Shown here: one piece after another, positions 12,037 to 21,860 of the stretch
Layout: each line of letters starts with the position of its first letter
Numbering within the stretch: position 1 is the first letter of the stretch
Source of the DNA: Moniliophthora roreri
Taxonomy: Eukaryota > Basidiomycota > Agaricomycetes > Agaricales > Marasmiaceae
Length of the DNA stretch: 64,000 nucleotides
NCBI GenBank assembly: GCA_001466705.2
Contig: LATX02000112.1
Location: 930,001-994,000 of the forward strand
Reading direction: 5' to 3'
The notes under the pieces: model-generated
What the model was told of the DNA's origin: nothing
Databases searched by the model: none
Seen by the model: the letters and a program-made list of their open reading frames with translations, nothing else
Position numbers and translations under genes: made by a program

Positions 12037-12253
12037 AGCATTGCTTGATTTTAATCTATTACAATGGACTAAAATCAGCAAAATACATTATAATTTATTA
12101 TATTTAGGTGTCCATTTTGCTGATGCTTATGCCTAACCTGAATTCATCATACCAGGTCCCAGACGACTCTATTTATGCCGAACCTTGATCCATCATTAGG
12201 CCTAATAATCCGGGGTCCTGCTATGAGTGTGGCGGGCCCCCGAATTACAGCCC

Positions 12254-12499
12254 TTTCGGAAAACCTTGTTCAAACGCCTCTCTCGAATACAGGAACAAGT
12301 AATAAAATTTTTTTCCGCAAGCGACACTAGCCGAGGTCGAGCCGACTACGTCATTGCAAGCAGAGGACTTGCTGACGCGGATACGCTCGGCTGTTATCGT
12401 TTGGAAAACATTTTCGTCGCTTGCGGAAATATTATTTTATAGTTTTTTATTATTTTTCTCGTTCGTTCTCGAGAACCTTGAATACAAGGTTTTCCGAAA
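12254..12499 (+). mobile_element. MITE-like element, copy 2
   Basis: 246-bp element with 16-bp perfect terminal inverted repeats (TTTCGGAAAACCTTGT at 12254 and its complement ending 12499). Subterminal arms CCGCAAGCGAC and GTCGCTTGCGG also pair, so the element can form a long hairpin, as MITEs often do. No coding capacity. Confidence 0.75.
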
Positions 12500-12970
12500 A
12501 CGTTGTAAAGGATTTTTTTTCAGCGTTGAGCAATGTGGACAAAGATGAGATGATCGATGATCGCCTGTATTAGCCTTCATGTGAAGCCATAGCAATGAGT
12601 GCTGCATGCCAGAAACAGCCAACATTACATTATTAATTTCTTCCAGATCCCAATCCTCATCCCACCCCTGCTCGTCCTCAGTCAGACCAACCATCTGAGT
12701 CTTCATCTCCCTCTGATCCACACCGTTCCCTTCACTGCTCTGTTCACTGCTGTCATCAACCCTTTCATCACTACTGCCCTCATCACTGAAATTCCTATCT
12801 CCCAATGCGCTAGAAGTAGCCGGCAGTCCTAGGAAAGGTTCGCCAACGTCAAAAATTGCTGAGCTGCTTTTTTTTTCGGGCATGAAAATGGAATGAGCGA
12901 AGAAAACGACGATTATGAACGTTTTGACGCTGCGGCGGAGGTTGAATATATTTACTAAATTAGGGAACAA
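12437..12970 (-). CDS. Hypothetical acidic protein or gene fragment (177 aa)
   Basis: An open frame on the minus strand encodes a hydrophobic start, a Ser/Asp/Glu-rich centre (EDEQGWDEDWDLEEI) and a possible metal ligand cluster CPHC near the end. I do not recognise the family. Its last 20 or so residues are encoded by the MITE-like element at 12254-12499, so the element has supplied or replaced the natural C-terminus. It could be a fragment of a transposon or host gene. No intron was needed to keep the frame open. Confidence 0.3.
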   Translation of the reverse strand: MFPNLVNIFNLRRSVKTFIIVVFFAHSIFMPEKKSSSAIFDVGEPFLGLPATSSALGDRNFSDEGSSDERVDDSSEQSSEGNGVDQREMKTQMVGLTEDEQGWDEDWDLEEINNVMLAVSGMQHSLLWLHMKANTGDHRSSHLCPHCSTLKKNPLQRFRKTLYSRFSRTNEKNNKKL

Positions 12971-13166
12971 ATCCTATTACAAATTGCCCAGCTAGCGAGC
13001 GGGTAATTTTTGGGCACGCCTTAAATTATCCTCCCATCCTTGCTCCTATCCTTGTCCCATCCCTTCCGTATCCGCACTCCCGTCTCTTAATACAGTTAGA
13101 ATGCCGGAAACGCGCATAGTTACGCCTTTCCCTAGTAGGCTTAAAAGAGGACGGGACTTCTCAATT

Positions 13167-13182
13167 ACCTCCTCAAAGAGGC
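13167..13182. promoter_or_regulatory. Degenerate inverted repeat before terpene synthase 4
   Basis: ACCTCCTCAAAGAGGC, the copy-4 version of the palindromic leader block, 13 nt before the ATG. TTAAAAG at 13141-13147 is the matching TATA-like sequence. Confidence 0.4.
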
Positions 13183-13195
13183 TTCTACTCCAATC

Positions 13196-14379
13196 ATGAC
13201 CCACGCGTCCTCCTCAAGAATTATCAACACCAGCCGCTATCCTACTTTCTTCAGCTCTTTCCAAGTCAAAGATTGCTGGGACGAAATGGGCCCAGTCATT
13301 GAGGGATCTCTGCGCGACGTGATAGACAAGTGTACGCAACCAGGGACACACGAACGCAAGAGGGCCTTGTACAGACATAGCAATCCCGCCGGTAATCTCT
13401 TCGGGGTATGCCTTGCATTGTGCAAGGCTGAACGACTTGGAATTGTCGTTAAATTGATCGAGTTCCTGTGCATCATTGACGGTGAGATCCTTGGCTCATT
13501 CTTATCTTCATGTCTCATTCATTTGTATGCAGATGTCTTGGAAGACCTCCCGCATGAGGAGGCTGTCATTGAGCACGACATACTATGCGAGACCCTACGT
13601 TTAGGATTCGCCTCGCAGCGGACCCGAAACACGCGACCAGAATGGCTATCATTCCTTCCCGAGATCAAGGAGGAAATGCTTCTCTTGGATCCCATTCGGA
13701 GTCCTTCGTTACTCCAGACGTTCGAGGCAAGCCTTCGGGCACGAGATAGCAGTCCGGTCGAGTTTGACACCATCGAGGAGTATATCCCGTATCGTCTGGT
13801 CAATTTCGATTTCGAGTTGAGTTTCTCCTCACTTCGAATGAATTCCTATGATTTAACCTGATCTTCACATAGATTCGTCTCCCAATTGATTCTTTGGGCT
13901 ATGGCTCTGGACCTGTCTCCGGAGGACTTGGATTTAGACCTGCTACCCACCTACAAATATTCCATTGGGGTCATTGTCGGTCTTGTGAACGACTACTTTT
14001 CATGGAATATGGAGAAACTACAACTTGAGCAGGATGGTGATCGTATTCGTAATGCTGTTGCCGTACTACTAAGGCAATATGCAATATCGGAGCGACAAGC
14101 ACAAGCCGAAGTAAAGAAGATCATTGTTGGTGAGGAAGCCAAGGTCAGGTCGCTATTTGATAGGCATGTAACGGCAATGTCGGAGGGTATGAGGAGATAT
14201 CTTGAACAGTTGCAATTATTTGCAAGTGGATATAGGTACGTGACGCTTCCACCGAGCTAGGAACTCATGCTGATCCCTGAGCTAGTTTTTGGTGTGCAAC
14301 GGCCCCTAGATATACCAAGCCACATGCACAGATATGTCGGGATGGCGCGTCAGATCAGTCGGAAGGTAGTGACGAGTAG
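13196..14379 (+). CDS. Class I terpene synthase, copy 4
   Basis: Complete cyclase, 341 aa; exons 13196-13481, 13533-13815, 13873-14235, 14286-14379. It has the same spliced DDVLED, sensor Arg, NDYFSWNME and RY motifs as copies 2 and 3. It differs mainly after the RY pair, where the tail reads TKPHAQ and keeps acidic residues (SDQSEGSDE). Separated from the other three by 6.8 kb of spacer and transposon DNA. It is tail-to-tail with the FAD monooxygenase: only 39 nt lie between the two stop codons, so 3' UTRs must overlap and antisense effects are possible. Confidence 0.92.
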
Positions 14380-14418
14380 ATACTACTTATATATTATTAT
14401 TATCGTACAAGATTATTA

Positions 14419-16485
14419 TCATATGAGGTCATCTTTATTGAAAATCGTATTCCCATAACGCTGTAAACCCTCAATACCTTGAGTGATCGCGCCTATATAA
14501 GCATCTGGCCTGACCACAAAGAATCGACACCTATCATCTTTTCTGACCTTGTAATGTCTGAATGCGAATCCCTCCTTATCGACAAGGATGTATTCGGCCT
14601 GAACCTCTGCCACGCCAACCCTCGATCCAGGGTCTGGATAGACAATTGCATACTGGACTAATTCCCTCGGATACACGGTGCTCGCTGCTTTGAGAGCCTC
14701 ACTCAACACCTCATTTCCTTCTCCCGCAAAGACCACCACCGTGTGCTTCGCTGGGCTGAGCACATTGAACAATGTTGTCTCTGAGCCGTTTTCCCCAAGT
14801 AGGCCAGGTGCGTCTGGTGCACGATCACCCGCCCTCAACGTGCCATCTAGCCCACTTCTGTACGGATCCACGACCTTGCTCTGAGTTTCCTTATGCCTTT
14901 CGTCGACAAGTAGTGAGTTGCTTCTGTAGTTTACCCCCAGCTGGCGCAACTCGAATCCTCGTACGAATCCTTCAGCGTTGATTGTGTGCGAGTCTTGCAC
15001 TTCTTTGACGGTCTTGTCGAGTAGCTCAGTGGTCTTGTTGAGCATGTGTGCGATCACCGGGAGTCGTTCAGTGGTGTATGATGTTAACAAAGATATCAGA
15101 GCGACCCCTTTGTGTACTAGCGCGATCTTCCATGCGAGGTTGACGGAATCCTGTATACCGGAGTTGAGGCCTTGTCCTCCAGTCGGGCTGTGAACATGAG
15201 CAGCATCTGTCCCCAATCGTTAACCTTCAGGATTGTCAAGCGTAGAAGCCAAAAGTCGAAACATGCCTCCGACCACAAAGACTCGTCCTTCACCGAATTT
15301 GTCAACCATTCGAATATTAGGCCGCCAGACTCCAGCCCAAATGAGATCCCCAAACTCGAGTTCTCTTCCGATAGTTTGTGAGATGTGACGAAAGATCATG
15401 TCACTGTTGATATTCTCGAGGTCGAGATCAGCACCGCCGGCTACAAAGTTGAAACTATCGTCGTCGATTTCACATGGTCGGAGAGTAACACTGAAGGAAC
15501 AGTAAGGGGATGACATCGGGCTGGAGTAGTGGAAGACTTACAAAGACCTCTTTGCGTCACCCCATACTCGCCAATACTGGGATGCCAACGTCAGATGAGC
15601 TTCTTGATAGGTAATAGATTGCGGACCTTTCGATCGGGGATGCCCTTCTTGATGCGAACGTCGCCAATAACCATCGCCGCCTCATCACCCGGCCTCGACT
15701 CTCCGAGGAAGGTGAGCCCGAGCTGCTTCCTAACCAAGCTTTTCGCACCATCAGCCCCGACCAAAAACTCGAATCTCGCTGTTTCGGTTGTTATGTCTTC
15801 GCCATCAGCACCATGTTTCACAAGTTTGGCCTCAACAAAGTCAGTCGTCTGTGAGAAGGTGACCAACTCTGTACCGAGCTCGACATGCGTGTTGTAGTCC
15901 TTCTGAAGGTGATGGCGGAGAAGCGCTTCATGTCGGTCTTGACCTAGCATTACGGGGTTGATCTGCAGAGATATGAACGAGCGAAACGCAAAAGAACCAA
16001 TTTACGCACGAGAGGATACTCTGGCGTATTATCCAGGTCCTCAAACATTGGAACTTCTTTGACGGGAGCCGGCCCCTCCGGAGAGGTGAAAAATTGTCTT
16101 GGTTGTATTGGACCAGCCATTTTCTGAATATCTTGTAGAATCCCTAGCACTTTGTACAGTTCCAAGGTTCTAGGCTAAGGTTGGATAAAATCTGTCAGCT
16201 TAGGCTGACAACAATAATCATGGGAAACGAGCCTGTATTCCCGCTCCACGCTGACCAACACCGTGTACGAGTAGCTTGTCAATAATTCGGACGGGAATGC
16301 CATTTCGTAGGAGCGATAGAGCGAGAGCAAGACCTAGTTAGATACGAAAATGAGTCGATATATGATACAAAGCGTTCATAGAACTTACCTGATGGACCGG
16401 CGCCAACCTGCACATTGTGTGAATGTTCATGAGTTTTCTTAAAAAAAAGAGGAAGGAAGAAACGAACGATCAGAACTGGAGCCAT
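14419..16485 (-). CDS. FAD-dependent aromatic-type monooxygenase (PheA/TfdB class)
   Basis: Single-component flavin hydroxylase, 561 aa, NAD(P)H-dependent in known relatives. Exons in reading order: 16485-16468, 16407-16389, 16333-16233, 16174-16010, 15962-15627, 15576-15542, 15490-15267, 15206-14419. FAD-binding GAGPSG at residues 8-13, DG motif in LVGADG (170-173), GD motif at 299-300 (VGDAAH), and a thioredoxin-like C-terminal domain from about residue 426 (GDRAPDAP), as in phenol hydroxylases. Introns 3 (ACAG/GCTCGT) and 7 (GGAG/GCATGT) need GC donors; GT alternatives break the conserved IQPRTLELY and VGDAAH segments. In fungal clusters such enzymes hydroxylate or epoxidise aromatic and prenylated intermediates. 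Substrate unknown. Confidence 0.9.
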
Positions 16486-16775
16486 CTGGAGGATTCTGGA
16501 GGTCAATTTCAGAATTGGGATACTGATGTCAAGTTGAGCCTTTAAACCAGCGAGGCAAGGGACTGACGCTATCACACGATTGAATTGAATTTGAATCTCT
16601 ATATAATCGCTCGTGATCCTACAAGAAGGCGAAGACTGAATAGCGAAGATGGAGCAGGGTATGATTGTGCGGTAGCGAGACGTCTCTTGTATAAACACTT
16701 TTGACATGGAGTCTAGCTAAGCTGGGACTGACGAAAGGTCAGTATAATTAGATACAAAGACAGGTTCGTACGCAC

Positions 16776-16859
16776 CTGATGGACCAGCACCAGCCTAAAT
16801 CTAGAATGATGTTAATGGGCATTCAGTAACAAAAAAAGAAGGAAAAAGGTAGGAGCCAT
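16776..16859 (-). pseudogene. Relic of a duplicated monooxygenase 5' end
   Basis: Upstream of the intact gene the minus strand repeats its first two exons: an ATGGCTCCT start (complement of 16859 downward), an intron-like polypyrimidine stretch, TTTAG, then a 19-nt exon-like block encoding AGAGPSG with a GTGCG donor at 16776-16794. Spacing is close to that of the real exons 1-2. No further exons were found beyond it, so this is a vestigial duplicate; an unusual alternative first exon is less likely. Confidence 0.6.
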
Positions 16860-17508
16860 GTTTGAGTACGAGTAAGTCGATTAGAGAACCGAGATGTTAT
16901 GCAGACAATGCGCAGGTCTAAGACGCGTCCTAGGTGTGTTATGACATCAATTTGACTAATATAGCCGTTCGGTATCAGGCTATTGGAGGCTACATCAATG
17001 GTTGCATCGTTGGAAGCCGAGACTCAGATTCAAGAGTAAACTCACGACGTTCGATGTCTCCACCTGATAGATGGATTGCACGTGTCGTCACCCATCTGTA
17101 AAACCTGCTTCAAAAGCTTATCCTAAAGCGAAGGATATGGCACTTTGGGCTGCCATACAAGTAGAGGTCGGATCTTGTGGCCTCGGGTTGTTAGCGCTGA
17201 TAACGACCAAATAACTCCACGCACTGGATGTAGATAGGATGAGCATATCTGCAGCATTCTGTAGCTGGGGAAAAACTCAACAAAACCCACAGTTTCAGAG
17301 TCTCCTGCAGCTGGACAGCACACAAGGAAGTCCAGAATATAGTGACAGGGTGACAGGGAGGTTCAAGGAATCAGGCACACATCTGCCGGCGGCTCGTATC
17401 ATATTTTTCCACGGTTTTTCAACGTTGCTTTATTCCACCACGTAAACTGATAAGCCCTTCAGGGTTTTCTCCTTCCTTCCCTCGTCATCGTCTTCGGTAA
17501 CGACCACG
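16860..17508. other. Intergenic, monooxygenase relic to hydrolase
   Basis: About 650 nt between divergently transcribed genes. It should contain the hydrolase promoter, but no clear TATA box or repeat was recognised. Confidence 0.4.
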
Positions 17509-18995
17509 ATGGTCGCAATAACGGGCCCATTCCACTGCTTAACATACGCTCTCTTGATTCTACCTCCGCTACTGTTGACTGGATATTTGCTGGCGTCATT
17601 CCCACATCCACCAGAACCACTTCAAATCCACGAGTCGTTGGCGTCTTTACCGAGCGAAAGTAGATCATGGACTATTTATCCTGAAGACTTCTACGAAGGG
17701 GGGAACTATGTCAGTCTACCGTTTGGGAGGGTGAGTGTACATGTGCGTGCGCAGCGCAATTGTGGGCTGATTTTTATTTAATGGGCGCTCAGATGCGGTA
17801 TTGGCTATTTGGACCGGAGGACGGGATCAGGGTATGTCAACCAGTGCTGTGCATAATTGCAGCGTGTCCTAACGATGTTCGCGCCAGATTGTTCTCGTTC
17901 ATGGCTTATCCATACCAGCATTCGTCTGGCAGTTTGTCGCTCCCGAGTTAGCCAATAGAGGATTTCGCGTTATGGTCTACGGTGCGACGCCATCTTTGTT
18001 TTCACTCCAGCTGCAATTGACACAGCATGCACCAGATTTGTATGGTCGAGGGTATTCAGATGCACCACAAACCACGTACGATACTAGGTTATACGTGACT
18101 CAACTCGCGCTACTCATGCAGCACGTCAAGTGGGATAAGGCCGTCGTGGCGGGACTATCTATGGTGCGGCTTTTGACGCGTCTTCTTGCTCTAACGAAGT
18201 TCCGACTGGTATCTATCAGGGCGGTGCAATTACTGCTGCATTTACAGCCAACTTCCCCGACTTGGTAGAAGACCGAGCGATATTGATTTCTTCGGCAGGT
18301 CTCATACAAGTCAGTACTGTTTCAGTATCCCAAGTCCATTACACTAATTTCTTATCACCGGTAGGCTTCGGATCTTCCTCGAACCGCGAAAGTTATGTCT
18401 CTGCCAATAGTCCAGACAATATCATCTAGCCGGATAGCTCAGGTAAGCTCTACCTTCCCTATGAAGTATAAATGATATTCAATGCTTTCTAGAAACTTAT
18501 CCAACGTCGAGCCAACGCACCAAACGATGCCAACACTCCCGTAAACCCCATACATGAGGTGAGTAGTTTCATCCACATCTGACCCTATCTGATGCTCGAT
18601 CTGTATCATTCTAGATTGTACGCTTGCAATCAGCCAACCTTCCCGGCTACAATGCTGCGCTTTCGTCTTCATTACGGGATGGTCCCGTTCGAGGCGAAGA
18701 GCATAGCTTTAGAAGTGACGTATGGCGGGACCGAAGATTGCTTATCATTCATGGGACGGCCGACAACACCGTAGCTTACCGCTATGCTAGCAAGATCCAG
18801 TCCTTGTAAGTGCCATAGCTTACGCATACGAGAAGCCACTAAAGTGCAGACAGACTTCCCCGTGCCAACGGTACCAAGGCGCTCAAAGGATGTTACTCGA
18901 AGATTGTGACCATTGAAGGCGGCGGACACGATTTGACTATCAGCCATTCACAGGAAATCGTCGAGCATATTGAAAAGTGGGCCAAGTCCTCGTGA
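17509..18995 (+). CDS. Membrane-anchored alpha/beta hydrolase
   Basis: 349 aa from nine exons: 17509-17730, 17793-17831, 17888-17981, 18036-18163, 18220-18309, 18365-18442, 18493-18558, 18615-18805, 18854-18995. An N-terminal hydrophobic helix (about residues 11-32) suggests ER or membrane anchoring. The fold is shown by the oxyanion segment VHGLSIP, the nucleophile elbow GLSMG (S160, rebuilt across an intron), the acid D289 in HGTADNTV and H328 in GGGHDL. The family covers esterases, lipases and epoxide hydrolases; the lid gives no clue to substrate. Next to the FAD monooxygenase it could hydrolyse an ester or epoxide intermediate, which is inference. The stop codon lies in the loop of a perfect hairpin. 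Confidence 0.9.
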
Positions 18996-19011
18996 TACGA
19001 GGACTTGGCCC
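18979..19011. other. Perfect 15-bp hairpin spanning the hydrolase stop codon
   Basis: GGGCCAAGTCCTCGT and its exact reverse complement flank a 3-nt loop (GAT, 18994-18996) that overlaps the TGA stop at 18993-18995. The left arm is coding, the right arm is 3' UTR. In RNA this would be a very stable stem at the termination site. Confidence 0.85.
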
Positions 19012-20126
19012 AACTCTTGCGCGCTCGGCCCCCAGTCGACTGTATGATATTGCTTTTTCATCCCGCTTCGCTATCGGTCCGCATCATACACCCTTTCAAA
19101 TCTCACTGTCTCAGGCATATCCCTCTCGCTATCAACAACCCTAGTGTCTCAGCTCCTTGTTTGTTTCCGGTACCCTATGGTTATGCTTTGCTTGTAGTCT
19201 ACCCACCTTGTGCATGTCGATGTCCTACCTGCCATCACGTATTATAGACATTACGATTTTAGTACGACCTAACCTACCTAGTATTTGTTCTTCACATTGT
19301 ATCATGCTACTAAATTGTGCCGCATTCTTGTGTCCTTGCCTATTTACACACACTATACCTATACGCTTAGCTCATTGTACATTGGAACGTACGATTTTAA
19401 TCTTTTCGCATACATATATATAATACATACTGTCGGGAACATGTACATTCAAACAGTAGCACAACCTGCTCACTGTAAGCAGTGCTTATTTAGCACGCGA
19501 GTTCGGCGTCCAATTTGGAAGGTCGCCCCCTGGACAGCGACCATCAGCATAGAGTAGCCTCCGGTCGCTCTCTTCGAAATCATTCAACACAATCATCAAG
19601 CCTCGACCCATACGATAATTACTGTGGTCGGTGATACATGGTCCTTACTCGGCTTGTCATCTAACGTTGGTACTCTTGCTGCTACTCTCACTATAGCGAC
19701 ACCAATCGGGCAGCGAGTCTTACAAGCTTAAGCTCAATGTTCTCCTTCTTAGCGTAAGCTAACACTTGTCGCCGAATTCACCGATGGACCAGGGCGCGAG
19801 AAATGTTTTAAACCAGAACAGCTCAAGGTTTATTCAGCTTTCTGAATCGGTCTATATGTTCAGAAACAACGCACGAGGCATTGTCAGAGTAGGTGGTCCT
19901 CCTCATAATCCTACACCATTCCTCACTACCACGTGTCGTTATCATCTTCTAGCTCAACTTTAAAGTCGCTGCAGATCCAGTTCAGAACAGAACAATGTAT
20001 TATATTCGTGCGCGGTCAATCAATTACTGTCCCATTTTTTTTAAGGCTCTGGGATAATTTTCCTCTGAGCTCGGGGAGAGCACTTCCTTTCGTCCTATAT
20101 TCTTGTTGGAGTGGTAATGCCAAAAG
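19012..20126. other. Intergenic and unresolved 5' end of the kinase gene
   Basis: No recognisable gene between 19012 and about 19750. From 19782 an ATG opens a frame (MDQGARN...) with a plausible intron near 19888-19960 that could be the first exons of the kinase, but I could not join them to the kinase frame without a stop, so they are left unassigned. Confidence 0.35.
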
Positions 20127-21712
20127 CTGCGACATCTCCTCCTTCGCGTCCTAGGTGAGGCTCTACTTGAACTTCTCGACAACCGGTCAACGGATATATT
20201 CAGAATTTATTTTGTTAGTTCCCTACAAGTACCTGGACAAAGCTCGATACGACGTCTTCCACCTTGCGTGCTTTGGAGGTTTCCCCGTCCGCATTCTTTC
20301 TCGCACTGTTCACAGTGTCCGCTAATCCCGAGAATTGAAGAAAAGCAAATCTCATCCCTAGGAGGGGCTCCTCTTCAAAATGGTGCCTTCTCCGATGTTT
20401 ATAAAGCCAGAATTGGGAATCGGCTCGTAGCGTTGAAATACCTGAGGGTGTTCCAGACGAACACGCAGCGTGTCAAGTTGGTGAGTCTGGTGGTCCTTGG
20501 TGTGTAGTGATGTTGGGGGCTCGGCTCAAGCCCTGAAGCCAGGCCTGATCGAGCCGAGCCCTACTGTAGGGCTTCGACCGGGCTCAGGGCTCGGGCTTGC
20601 ATTTCTGAAAGCCCAAGCCCAGGGCTTGAGCCCTAGACGATATGATGGAAAGTGATACCCAAAAGCCCTGGCCTAAGCCGGGCCCTGCCTATGGCTCGGG
20701 CTTCTGGCGGCTCAGGCTTCTGTCGGCTCAAGGCTCGGGCTCGATGTTTGGTGAGCCTGAGCCCTCTCAAGCCAGGCCTAAGCCCGGGGCTTTGAGCCGA
20801 GCCGAGCCCGCAACATCACTATTGGTGTGGGTCGTAACGACTAGTGCACTCATTCTCTATCTTACACCAGAAATACAAAATGGAAGTCGCAGTACTTCAC
20901 CATCTCAGTGGGCACGAGAACATCGTGCCCTTTATAGGTACTCTCGACGGAAGTCTCCGGCCGTGTATTGTACTCGAATGGATGAACGGAGGGAATATCG
21001 TACAATACCTTGCCGAACATCCTGAAGAATCCAAAGAGAGTCTAGTACGTGGAGTTCTGTTTCCCTTCGTTTGCGTAGATCCGACTAGCATTGTTTTGTT
21101 TCCCAGATTCAGCAAGTCGTCTCTGGCCTTTTATACTTGAAAGAGCGTTCCGTAGTTCACGGTGATATAAAACCGGTGAGGTTCAAGTGGCGCTGTGTCG
21201 TGACACGTTTAATTTCTGACATTGATTGAATCATTAGGATAATATACTTGTCACCGAACACGGGCTAGTGCGCATCTCTGACTTTGGGAGCGCTTTCTTT
21301 TCCTTCATGGGGTCTACGACTTCGAGGATACGGGCCTCATCTCTGGCGCCACCGCCAGTTGGTGGCACAGACCGATACTTGGCACCAGAACTTCTGCGCG
21401 AAGATAGCCAAATACCTAGTTACCAGAGCGATGTCTTTTCCTTTGGTATGACGGTCTTTCAGGTACGTTGAATCACCTAGACTACAGTAATTCCGGCCTG
21501 AACTCCCATTCCAGATCTTTACTGGAGCAATTCCGTTCCCAGAGATCAAACACGCAGCATACGCTTCCGTCCTCATAGTTCAAGGCATTAGACCCCAACG
21601 CTCGGAAGACATTCCCGACCATATCTGGGCGCTCATCAGTACTTGTTGGTCCCAGGGTCCAAACGATCGTCCGACGGTTCAGCAGATCCACAAGAATCTC
21701 CGTGCTGTGTAA
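20127..21712 (+). CDS. Protein kinase, TKL-like (5' end uncertain)
   Basis: Exons 20127(?)-20480, 20871-21044, 21107-21175, 21238-21462, 21515-21712. N-lobe: LGGAPLQNGAFSDVY (degenerate Gly loop) and VALK with the ATP-anchoring Lys. Then HENIVPF, the catalytic loop as HGDIKPDN (Arg of HRD replaced by Gly), DFG in SDFGSA, and GGTDRYLAPE (APE). All catalytic residues (K, D, N, D) are present, so activity is expected. The HGD loop and overall order match the expanded TKL-type kinases of Agaricomycetes. The N-terminal helical region before the N-lobe (LGEALLELLDN) is typical of that family, but the true start was not found. The first intron is 390 nt instead of about 65 because of a MITE insertion. 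Confidence 0.85.
20505..20821. mobile_element. hAT-type MITE inside a kinase intron
   Basis: 317-bp element bounded by TAGTGATGTTG...CAACATCACTA; the terminal inverted repeats extend 23 bp with one mismatch. It is flanked by a perfect 8-bp target-site duplication, TTGGTGTG, at 20497-20504 and 20822-20829. TSD length and TA-starting TIRs fit the hAT superfamily. The interior is GC-rich and made of AGCCC/GGGCT words. Removing the element and one TSD copy leaves a 65-nt intron, the normal size here. No coding capacity. Confidence 0.9.
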
Positions 21713-21776
21713 GATGTGATATATCATTTCTCGTGGACTGGATATCATACTAACGGCCTCGAATGTACGAATGAAT

Positions 21777-21860
21777 CAGCAGGAAAAAAGCAGTAGCTTG
21801 AGAGACGACTGAACGTTCATACCCAGTCGTCTCGCAAGCTACATACCTTTTTTCCTGCTG
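21777..21860. other. Long hairpin downstream of the kinase gene
   Basis: Arms of about 35 nt (CAGCAGGAAAAAAG ... GAGACGACTG and their complement, with a small bulge and one mismatch) enclose a 12-nt loop, 64 nt after the kinase stop codon. It could be a 3'-UTR structure or a palindromic insertion. The next gene starts at 22079. Confidence 0.75.

Larger units (their letters stand above)
11325..12125. mobile_element. Non-autonomous TIR element with nested repeats
   Basis: Terminal inverted repeats of about 27 bp (core AAATGGACACCTAAATATA, one mismatch) at 11325-11351 and 12099-12125 bound 801 bp of AT-rich, non-coding DNA. Inside are degenerate TTATAATG words, a tRNA-like SINE fragment (11555-11680) and a 39-bp tandem array (11873-12036). 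A target-site duplication could not be recognised, so the superfamily is open. The same TATAATG/SINE combination recurs at 42.5-43.1 kb. Confidence 0.65.

Noticed and set aside
16231..16240. Frameshift mutation in the FAD monooxygenase after IQ
   Set aside because: A GC-AG intron restores the conserved PRTLELY segment in frame, and a second GC donor occurs in the same gene, so an intact gene is the simpler reading.
20505..20821. GC-rich repeat in the kinase intron as a coding exon or simple satellite
   Set aside because: TIRs and an 8-bp target duplication show it is a MITE; removing it leaves a normal intron.
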